From: Thermoguttaceae bacterium
GTDB lineage: Bacteria > Planctomycetota > Planctomycetia > Pirellulales > Thermoguttaceae
Length of the DNA stretch: 44,411 bases
Assembly (NCBI GenBank): GCA_017436025.1
Contig: JAFSDX010000157.1
Span: 1 to 44,411, forward strand
Direction: 5' to 3'
Below the pieces are notes generated by a model that was given only the letters and a program-made list of their open reading frames with translations, made no database searches and was not told where the DNA came from. Positions 25,405-32,162 of the stretch are shown piece after piece. The translations under genes and the position numbers were made by a program. The stretch's first letter is position 1; the number at the start of each line of letters is the position of its first letter.

Positions 25405-25536
25405 AAAAGGGGCGAGTTTCGGACGTCGGCGTCGTCGCGAAAATTGCGAGGCGCAACGCCGAAAACGTCGCGCGACGATTGGCGCGAGGGGGCCCCGTCG
25501 AAGGTAAAATTGGTTAAAACGGGCGGTTTGCGTAAA

Positions 25537-26280
25537 ATGACTCGATCGGAAGAGAAGAAACGACCGACGCATTTGGGCTTTTTGACGGCGCTGGGCGATC
25601 CGGCGCGCGGCGTTATCGGCGGTTTTTTGGTTTTAAATCTCGTCGGACGTCCGACCGAGTTTCACTGCACCGCGCCAGTGCGTCCGAATCGAGCGCAAGA
25701 GATTTTATACGGCGCCACTTTAGAGGGGTTTCTTTGCGGCGAGCAGATCGCGCAAGCGTTGGTCGGGCGAACGAAAACGGAACTTGCGGCGATTTTAACG
25801 AATAATCCGAACGTGTTGACCGCCGGGAATTCGCTGAAAGCGCCGCTCGCGATGGTTTTTCGGCGTTCGAACAACGCGCTCGACGAGGCCGACGAGGAAA
25901 AATACGCGGTTTGGGAAGAAAAAACGGGGCGAAACGTCCTTTCCGGCGGCGAGTCGGCGAATCGGCGAAGAATCGACGCTGAAAATTGGGCGCCGGAGGA
26001 AACGCGGGAAGACGAGGCTAACTTTCGCGGGCGCTCCTTTTTTTACGACTCGTTCGAGCGAACGCCGCCGACTCCGGGCGTCGATTACTCCGCTTGGCGA
26101 ACGGTCGCGAAGGGGCTCAACCGGCTTGCGCTCCCGACCGATTTTGTCGGTTCGGACGGTCGGGCGGTCGGCGTCGACGAGATTTCGGCGCGGCTCGACC
26201 TCTTTTTTAAGTCGATCGACAGCGTCGAGCCGTTCGAGCGAATCCGATTGGCGGTCGAAGAGGCGCAGAAATCGGGGTAA
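25537..26280 (+). CDS. Conserved planctomycete-type protein of unknown function
   Basis: 247 residues from ATG 25537. Longer starts are possible (TTG 25510 with GAAGG five bases upstream; ATG 25444), but the recognisable conserved part begins with THLGFLTALGDPARGVIGGFLVL, followed by GRPTEFHCTAPVRPNRAQEILYG, so I chose the nearest ATG. The N-terminal 100 residues look like a compact alpha/beta unit with a conserved Cys-containing FHCT and an NRAQEILYG motif; the rest is polar and variable. From memory, similar proteins recur in planctomycete genomes without assigned function. The helicase gene follows 107 bases later on the same strand. Confidence 0.7.
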   Translation: MTRSEEKKRPTHLGFLTALGDPARGVIGGFLVLNLVGRPTEFHCTAPVRPNRAQEILYGATLEGFLCGEQIAQALVGRTKTELAAILTNNPNVLTAGNSLKAPLAMVFRRSNNALDEADEEKYAVWEEKTGRNVLSGGESANRRRIDAENWAPEETREDEANFRGRSFFYDSFERTPPTPGVDYSAWRTVAKGLNRLALPTDFVGSDGRAVGVDEISARLDLFFKSIDSVEPFERIRLAVEEAQKSG

Positions 26281-26315
26281 CGGGTAAAGGTAGGCAAATT
26301 GGGGGCGCGCGGCGG

Positions 26316-26345
26316 TTGGCGGCGAGTTTGGCGATCGGGTAAAAT
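26316..26345 (+). promoter_or_regulatory. Candidate promoter for the SNF2 helicase gene
   Basis: TTGGCG, 18-base spacer, TAAAAT, about 40-50 bases before the likely start codon. The same -10 hexamer as the promoter at 25376-25404. Confidence 0.35.
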
Positions 26346-26387
26346 AGGTCGGACGCGGACGTTGGAACGCGTTAAAATGGGAAGGAA

Positions 26388-28379
26388 TTGACGATTTTGG
26401 CGGACGAAGCGGGCGGAGCGAACGACCGAAAAGGGGGCGAGAACGCGCAAGGGACGGCGGGCGCGTCGTCGGACGACGTTCGATTTTCGATTCCGGTTCG
26501 GAGTTGGAATCGTCGCGTCGCGGCGCCGAAAACGTTGAGCGTTCTTTGCCCGCGGCGGCTTCTCGACGAAAACGGGCGGCGGCTCGAAATCGAAACGAAG
26601 TCGCTCCGGCTCGGCGCGCGTCCCGGCGACGTTCGCGTCTTCGCGATTCCGGTCGATTCCCGCAAAAACGCCTCGAACGTCGAGCGGAACGTCGAAAGTT
26701 TTTACTTCTTTCCGCAAGACGAGCCGGACGCCGACGCGCTTGAAAAAGAGTTGAACGGGGCGAAAAAGGGGAACGGCGCAAAATCGGACGGCGGCGAGAA
26801 GGGGGAAAACGGCGGCGACGCGAACGGTCGCGGCGAGTTTGACGGCGACGACGCGGCGGAAAAGTCGGCGCGATCGGCAAACTCGGGGGTTCCGGAATTT
26901 TTCGAATCGCCGGAAAACCCGACCCGAATTCGCGTCCCGAACGACGTCGTTAAGATGGAAGACCGGCTCGGATACATCCTGCAGCCGCCGCTCGAAACTT
27001 GGTTTGGACGGCGGCTTCTCGAGATGCCGTTTGAGCCGTTCGGGTATCAAAAGCAAGGCGTCGCTTTCCTTTACGGTTCGCAGTTCGCGGTGCTGGCCGA
27101 CGAAATGGGGCTCGGGAAGACGATGCAGGCGATTACGACGATTCGGCTTCTTTTCCGCAGCGGCGAGTGTCGGCGCGTTTTGCTCGTTTGCCCCAAACCG
27201 CTCGTTACAAACTGGAAGCGCGAGTTCGAATTTTGGGCGCCGGAAATTCCCGTTCAAATAATCGAAGGGAAGAGCGACCGCCGCAAATGGCTTTGGCGCC
27301 TCCCGAACGTTCCGCTTCGCATCGCGAATTACGAGCTGCTGAACCGCGACCGCGAGTTTTACGCTCCGGAGGGGGAAGACCCGCGCGTCGTCTTCGATTT
27401 GGTCGTTTTGGACGAGTCGCAACGGATTAAAAATAAGGCGAACGTAACTTCCGAGGCGGCGCGGGCGATTCCGCGGCGGCGCAACTGGGCGTTGACCGGG
27501 ACGCCGGTCGAAAACTCGGCGGAAGATTTGGTCGGGATTTTCGAGTTCCTCTCGCCGGGGTACCTAAAATCGGGGTTAAAACCGAGCGAAATTTCAAAAA
27601 CGGTCGGCGAATATATTTTGCGTCGCACTAAAGATAAAGTGTTGACCGATTTGCCGCCGAAATTGATCCGCGACGCGCACGTCGACCTGACGCCGGAGCA
27701 GTACGAGTCGTACCGAATGGCGCGGGAAGAGGGGGAAATTCGGCTGAACGAAATGGGGGATTCCGTTACGCTAAGCCACGCGTTCGAACTTATTATCCGC
27801 TTGAAACAAATTTGCAATTTCGATCCGGCGACCGGCGAGAGCGCGAAACTCGACCGTCTTGTCGCCGACTTGGAGGAGGTCGCGTCGAGCGGACGCAAGG
27901 CGATCGTTTTTAGTCAATGGGTCGCGACGCTCGAGCGGTTGCGTCCGAAGTTGGCGCGTTTCGGGCCGGTCGAGTACAGCGGGCGCACTCCGACGAAAGA
28001 GCGCGACGCGGTGATCGATAAATTTCGAAACGACCCTAACTGTCACGTTATTTTGATGAGTTACGGCGCCGGTAGCGTCGGTTTGAACTTGCAATTCGCC
28101 GAATACGTTTTCCTTTTCGACCGTTGGTGGAACCCGGCGGTCGAAGATCAGGCGATCAACCGAGCGCACCGCATCGGCGCCGCCGGTCCCGTTACGGTGA
28201 CGCGGTTCGTTTCGGTCGCGACGATCGAGGAGAAAATCGACCGTATTTTACAAGAAAAACGCCTCCTTTCGGAAGCGATTTTGTCGGACGCTAAAGGGCT
28301 CAACTATTCGATGGGGTTGAGTCAAGACGATATTTTTGGGCTCTTCAATTTAAAAGCGCCGCGTTCCTTAAAGAAATGA
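26388..28379 (+). CDS. SNF2-family DNA-dependent ATPase/helicase-like protein
   Basis: 663 residues. About 1-110: N-terminal region with no recognised fold. About 118-165: a Gly/Asp/Lys-rich low-complexity linker. From 218: the SNF2 ATPase, with FGYQKQGVAFL, Walker A ADEMGLGKT (237-245), motif Ia LLVCPKPLVTNW, Walker B DESQ (342-345, in place of DEAH), LTGTPVEN, then the second RecA lobe with FSQWVATLERL, VGLNLQFAEYVFLFDRWWNP and the arginine-finger motif QAINRAHRIG. Expected to translocate on double-stranded DNA and remodel protein-DNA complexes; bacterial members are linked to transcription recycling or repair. TTG 26388 lies one base after AAGGA; TTG 26397 has better spacing (ten bases) and may be the true start. 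A terminator follows. Confidence 0.9.
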   Translation: MTILADEAGGANDRKGGENAQGTAGASSDDVRFSIPVRSWNRRVAAPKTLSVLCPRRLLDENGRRLEIETKSLRLGARPGDVRVFAIPVDSRKNASNVERNVESFYFFPQDEPDADALEKELNGAKKGNGAKSDGGEKGENGGDANGRGEFDGDDAAEKSARSANSGVPEFFESPENPTRIRVPNDVVKMEDRLGYILQPPLETWFGRRLLEMPFEPFGYQKQGVAFLYGSQFAVLADEMGLGKTMQAITTIRLLFRSGECRRVLLVCPKPLVTNWKREFEFWAPEIPVQIIEGKSDRRKWLWRLPNVPLRIANYELLNRDREFYAPEGEDPRVVFDLVVLDESQRIKNKANVTSEAARAIPRRRNWALTGTPVENSAEDLVGIFEFLSPGYLKSGLKPSEISKTVGEYILRRTKDKVLTDLPPKLIRDAHVDLTPEQYESYRMAREEGEIRLNEMGDSVTLSHAFELIIRLKQICNFDPATGESAKLDRLVADLEEVASSGRKAIVFSQWVATLERLRPKLARFGPVEYSGRTPTKERDAVIDKFRNDPNCHVILMSYGAGSVGLNLQFAEYVFLFDRWWNPAVEDQAINRAHRIGAAGPVTVTRFVSVATIEEKIDRILQEKRLLSEAILSDAKGLNYSMGLSQDDIFGLFNLKAPRSLKK

Positions 28380-28384
28380 AGACG

Positions 28385-28412
28385 AGACGACCGTTAAAGT
28401 CGTCTTATTTTA
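28385..28412 (+). terminator. Rho-independent terminator after helicase gene
   Basis: AGACGAC and GTCGTCT pair around a seven-base loop, followed by TTATTTTAT, five bases after the stop codon. Confidence 0.65.
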
Positions 28413-28504
28413 TCGCGGCGAACGTTTGTCGACGTCGCCGTCGCGCTTTGCGAGCGTCGATTTGGCCTTTGTCGAACCGCCGACGTTGAGAACGGAATAA
28501 AACG

Positions 28505-29656
28505 ATGAAAATTGTCGACCGCTACGTTTTTTGGAAATTTTTTAGAATTTTCGTTTTGTGTTACGTTTCGCTAGTCGGCGTCTACGTCGTCTTTGACCTT
28601 TTTACCAATTTTGACGATTTTTTAAAAGCCAAAGCTCCGCCCGTTCGATTAATAACGTCGATCGCGGAATATTATTTCGTTAATTCTTTTGTTTTTATCG
28701 ATATGATTTTTCCGCTTTTGACGCTTTTAGCGGCGATGGCGGCGACTTCGATGATGGCGCGGCAAAACGAAATCATCGCGTTGTTGGCGACCGGCGTTTC
28801 GCCCGGGCGAATGATTTTACCGATTTTGGCGGGCGCGTTCCTTGTTTCGTTGTCCTTTACGGCGGTTCGCGAAGAGTTTTTGCCGCGTCGATTGGTCGAA
28901 ATTAATCTTTCGCCGACCGATTTTGTCAATCGTTCCGACGTCGTCGAGGTCGCGAGCGCTTTCGACGGTTGGACGCGCGTTACGATCGACGGAGAATCGC
29001 TCGTCCGTTCGGAGGGAAAGGTTCTCGAGCCTAAAATTTTGCTCGGTCGGAATTTAAATCGGTATGGAAATCGACTCGTCGCGAAAAGCGGCGTTTACCT
29101 CGACGCGGACGGCGAGCGGCCCGCCGGTTGGCTTTTGAGCGGAGCGAAACTTTCCGACGAAGCGCGGCAAGGCCCGTCTTGGGTCGACGAGGCGTCCGGG
29201 CGAACGGTCGTTTATACGCCGGGCGGCGCCGATTGGTTGGAGCCGGATCAAGCGTTCGTCGCGACCTCGATCGACGCGAAACGGCTCGCGGCGGGCGACC
29301 GTTGGCGACTTTACGATTCGACTTCGGCGCTGAACGCCGCCGCGAACGATCCGACCTTCGCTCGCGACGCGACGGAGTTGGCGATTCGGGCGCATTCGAG
29401 AACGCTCCGTCCGTTGACCGACTTGCTCCCTCTTTGTTTAGGATTGCCGTTCGTTTTTTTGCGCTCCGACCGGAATATTTTCGCGGCGCTCGGATACGGG
29501 TGCGGGTTGGCGGGCGCTTACGTCGCTTCGCAGTACGTCGCGGCGTATTTCGGCGAAAAATTGGGATCCGCTTCGGTCGGCGTTTGGGCGCCGTTCTTCG
29601 TATTTATCCCGTTGGCCGCGAATATGTTGGGCGAGCTGACGAAAAAAGAAGTTTGA
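28505..29656 (+). CDS. LptF/LptG-family (YjgP/YjgQ) permease
   Basis: 383 residues with the family layout: the N-terminal MKIVDRYVFWKFFRIFVLCY signature, two helices to about residue 75, the coupling-helix stretch MMARQNEIIALLATGVSPGRM (residues 82-102), a third helix, a large periplasmic beta-jellyroll (about 125-310), and three C-terminal helices. With a partner and the LptB ATPase such permeases extract lipopolysaccharide from the inner membrane. Only one permease gene is present where most Gram-negatives have an adjacent F/G pair. No Shine-Dalgarno is obvious before the ATG. Isolated between terminators, so probably a single-gene transcript. Confidence 0.88.
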   Translation: MKIVDRYVFWKFFRIFVLCYVSLVGVYVVFDLFTNFDDFLKAKAPPVRLITSIAEYYFVNSFVFIDMIFPLLTLLAAMAATSMMARQNEIIALLATGVSPGRMILPILAGAFLVSLSFTAVREEFLPRRLVEINLSPTDFVNRSDVVEVASAFDGWTRVTIDGESLVRSEGKVLEPKILLGRNLNRYGNRLVAKSGVYLDADGERPAGWLLSGAKLSDEARQGPSWVDEASGRTVVYTPGGADWLEPDQAFVATSIDAKRLAAGDRWRLYDSTSALNAAANDPTFARDATELAIRAHSRTLRPLTDLLPLCLGLPFVFLRSDRNIFAALGYGCGLAGAYVASQYVAAYFGEKLGSASVGVWAPFFVFIPLAANMLGELTKKEV

Positions 29657-29800
29657 CGTTGGCCGCGCCGCGTTAAAACGCTCCCAAACGCGAGAGCGAA
29701 ACGACGAGAAACGAAAAGGGCGCCGAGCGTTCGAACGAATAAGAAAAGAACGACCGTTTGACGAAAGCCGGAAAACGCGGTCGATAAAAAGAGAAAAAAA

Positions 29801-29841
29801 GGGCGCCGACGATAACGCTGGTTTCGTCGGCGCCCCTTTTT
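29801..29841. terminator. Bidirectional terminator between convergent genes
   Basis: A perfect 12-pair stem (GGGCGCCGACGA with TCGTCGGCGCCC), 11-base loop, with seven A before and five T after, so it can serve the permease gene on the plus strand and the GGGtGRT gene on the minus strand. Confidence 0.9.
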
Positions 29842-29926
29842 GCGTCGTTTCGCGCCGCGCCGTTTTCCGGCGTTTTAGATCGCGTTAAAAACGGTTGAGC
29901 GCGAAAACCGAATTAAGAATCGAAAT

Positions 29927-30928
29927 TTACTTTTTGAACGATTCTTCGACCGCGACGGCGACCGCGACGGTCGCGCCGACCATCGGGTTGTTCCCCATCC
30001 CGATGAGGCCCATCATTTCGACGTGCGCCGGAACCGAGGAGGAACCCGCGAATTGCGCGTCGCTGTGCATACGGCCCATCGTGTCCGTCATACCGTAGGA
30101 CGCCGGGCCCGCCGCCATATTGTCCGGGTGGAGCGTGCGGCCGGTGCCGCCGCCGGACGCGACGGAGAAGTATTTCTTGCCGTTGTCGACGGCCCATTTC
30201 TTGTAGGTGCCGGCGACCGGGTGTTGGAAGCGGGTCGGGTTCGTCGAGTTGCCGGTGATCGAAACGTCGACGTCTTCCAAACGCATAATCGCGACGCCTT
30301 CCGAAACGTCGTCGGAACCGAAGCAACGGACTTTAGCGCGTTCGCCGTTCGAGTACGCCTTTTCGCGGACGACGGTCAGTTCGCCGGTCATATAGTCGTA
30401 TTTCGTTTGGACGTAGGTGAAGCCGTTGATGCGGCTGATGATTTGCGCGGCGTCTTTGCCGAGACCGTTGAGGATGACCTTCAGCGGCGTTTGGCGGACT
30501 TTGTCGGCGTTGCGGGCGATACCGATCGCGCCTTCGGCGGCGGCGAACGATTCGTGACCGGCGAGGAAGCAGAAGCACTTCGTCGAGTCGCGGAGGAGCA
30601 TCGCGGCGAGGTTGCCGTGGCCGAGACCGACTTGACGTTGGTCGGCGACGCTGCCCGGAATGCAGAACGCTTGGAGACCGACGCCGATCTTTTCGGCGGC
30701 GTCCGCGGCCTTTTCGCAACCTTCTTTCAACGCGATCGCGGCGCCGAGGGTGTAAGCCCAAACGGCGTTTTCAAAAGCGATCGGTTGGATCGAGCGGACG
30801 ATTTGCTCGGCGTCGACGCCCTTCGAGAGGTTGAATTCGCGCGCGGCGTCGAGGTCGGCGAAACCGTATTGTTCCAAAACCGGTTTGATTTGGGCGATCC
30901 GACGTTCGTAACTTTCAAACGTAGCCAT
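29927..30928 (-). CDS. GGGtGRT protein
   Basis: 333 residues with the name-giving motif GGGTGRT (about 256-262) inside YFSVASGGGTGRTLHPDN and a glycine-rich end (GLIGMGNNPMVGATVAVAVA). Other well-conserved-looking blocks are GHGNLAAMLLRDSTKCFCFLAGHESFAAAEGAIG and the region around HPVAGTYKKWAVDNGKKYF. The family is found mostly in anaerobes, typically beside a NifU-like scaffold gene, as here; its biochemical role is not established, though an Fe-S-related or redox role is suggested by the partner. AAGGTG lies six bases before the ATG. About 200 bases separate it from the scaffold gene upstream, with an AT palindrome in between. Confidence 0.93.
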   Translation of the reverse strand: MATFESYERRIAQIKPVLEQYGFADLDAAREFNLSKGVDAEQIVRSIQPIAFENAVWAYTLGAAIALKEGCEKAADAAEKIGVGLQAFCIPGSVADQRQVGLGHGNLAAMLLRDSTKCFCFLAGHESFAAAEGAIGIARNADKVRQTPLKVILNGLGKDAAQIISRINGFTYVQTKYDYMTGELTVVREKAYSNGERAKVRCFGSDDVSEGVAIMRLEDVDVSITGNSTNPTRFQHPVAGTYKKWAVDNGKKYFSVASGGGTGRTLHPDNMAAGPASYGMTDTMGRMHSDAQFAGSSSVPAHVEMMGLIGMGNNPMVGATVAVAVAVEESFKK

Positions 30929-30938
30929 GTTATTGCAC

Positions 30939-30952
30939 CTTAATATATTAAG
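30939..30952. promoter_or_regulatory. 14-bp AT palindrome ahead of the GGGtGRT gene
   Basis: CTTAATATATTAAG, a perfect palindrome in GC-rich DNA. Its last bases form part of the AAGGTG ribosome-binding site, 10 bases before the start codon. A repressor could block both transcription and translation here. Confidence 0.45.
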
Positions 30953-31134
30953 CTCTTTGAATTTTTGATTTTAAACGCCGATTTCCGTCGCCGCAAGCGG
31001 TCGAAGCGAAACGCGTCGCGTCGAACGCTCGAATTTTCGAACGCGAACGGGGAAGACGGGAGCGAAACGCGCGCCGCCTTCGTTCGAGCGTCGAAACTGG
31101 AACGGAAAAAGGGAGAACGCGAACGGCGGACGAA

Positions 31135-31827
31135 TTATTCGTTGCGCGGGTCGATCGTTTTGACGGCGTCGGCGAAGCGACCGTAGGTTCCGATGTTCTT
31201 TTCGAACGCTTCCTTCGGATCGACGCCCTTCTTGATCGCTTCCATCATCTTGCCGAGGTTGACGAATTGGTAACCGATGATTTCGTTGTCGGCGTCGAGC
31301 GCGATTTTGAGGACGTAACCTTCGGCCATTTCGAGGTAACGCGGGCCTTTTTTGTTGGTCGCGAACATCGTGCCGACTTGCGAACGGAGGCCTTTGCCGA
31401 GGTCTTCGAGACCGGCGCCGACCGGGAGACCGTCTTCGGAGAACGCGCTTTGGGTGCGACCGTAGACGATTTGGAGGAAGAGTTCGCGCATCGCGGTGTT
31501 GATCGCGTCGCAGACGAGGTCGGTGTTGAGCGCTTCGAGGATCGTTTTGCCGATGAGGATTTCGGAGGCCATCGCGGCGGAGTGCGTCATACCGGAGCAA
31601 CCGAGCGTTTCGACGAGGGCTTCTTCGATGATCCCTTCTTTGACGTTGAGCGACAGTTTGCAGCAACCTTGTTGCGGCGCGCACCAACCGATCCCGTGGG
31701 TGAAACCGGAAATGTCGGAAATTTGTTTCGCTTGAACCCAACGACCTTCTTCCGGAATCGGAGCCGGACCGTGATTCGCGCCCTTGGCAACGCAGGTCAT
31801 GTGTTCAACTTCGTGAGAAAATTGCAT
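31135..31827 (-). CDS. NifU-like iron-sulfur cluster assembly scaffold protein, partner of GGGtGRT
   Basis: 230 residues, longer than IscU/NifU-N (about 130). The scaffold core shows the typical cysteines in a variant arrangement: WCAPQQGCC (Cys49, 55, 56), then LGCSGMTHSAAMASEILIGKT with Cys77, matching the GC-x-A/S...GKT block of IscU, and Cys106. A C-terminal extension (about 130-230) is specific to the group that neighbours GGGtGRT. Could build or hold an Fe-S cluster passed to the neighbour. AGGGAGAG precedes the ATG. Transcribed first, about 200 bases ahead of GGGtGRT. Confidence 0.88.
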   Translation of the reverse strand: MQFSHEVEHMTCVAKGANHGPAPIPEEGRWVQAKQISDISGFTHGIGWCAPQQGCCKLSLNVKEGIIEEALVETLGCSGMTHSAAMASEILIGKTILEALNTDLVCDAINTAMRELFLQIVYGRTQSAFSEDGLPVGAGLEDLGKGLRSQVGTMFATNKKGPRYLEMAEGYVLKIALDADNEIIGYQFVNLGKMMEAIKKGVDPKEAFEKNIGTYGRFADAVKTIDPRNE

Positions 31828-32162
31828 CTTAGCGCTCTCCCTTTCTCGTGGTTTAAAAAAAGAATCCGTCGAGACGAAGCGCGGCTTTCAACGCGAAACG
31901 GCGGCTTTCGACGTTTTCTTGCGAGCGTCGCGGGGGGCGCTCGGGACGGGAAAACGTCGTCGGCGTTTTCGCGTCGGGGCCGTCGACCGGTTCGAACGGG
32001 GAACGCGGGGACGCGTCGGACGGTTCGAACGGAAAAATCGGCTTGCTCCGACTCTCTCTATTATCGTTTATTTTAACAGATTCGGGCGCGTTGGGAAGGG
32101 GGGCGGCGCGTTCTTTTCGCCGACTTCTCCCGGAAAAGGCGCGGTTCAAGCATTAGTCTCGT
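31828..32162. other. Intergenic region upstream of the NifU-like gene
   Basis: 335 bases. Contains the candidate promoter at 32070-32097 and otherwise GC-rich sequence without a gene or repeat that I can support. The phosphatase gene ends at 32163 without a clear hairpin terminator. Confidence 0.6.
32070..32097 (-). promoter_or_regulatory. Candidate promoter for NifU-like/GGGtGRT genes
   Basis: Minus strand TTCCCA (32097-32092), 16-base spacer, TAAAAT (32075-32070). The leader would be about 235 bases. It shares TTCCCAA, CGCG and CTGTTAAAAT with the metal-operon promoter at 6120-6148. Confidence 0.4.

Larger units (their letters stand above)
25093..25536. other. Divergent intergenic region
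   Basis: 444 bases between divergently read genes. It holds a minus-strand TATAAT near 25160 and a plus-strand TTGCCA/TAAAAT pair at 25376-25404. A minus-strand open frame (25108-25572) crosses it, but its composition is not like the genes here and I reject it. No RNA gene or repeat seen. Confidence 0.6.

Noticed and set aside
25108..25572. 154-codon minus-strand open frame in the divergent intergenic region
   Set aside because: Arg/Ser/Phe-rich, crosses both candidate promoters and the start of the next gene, no ribosome-binding site.
26085..27422. 445-codon minus-strand open frame opposite the helicase
   Set aside because: No recognisable domain, and the opposite frame contains every SNF2 motif.
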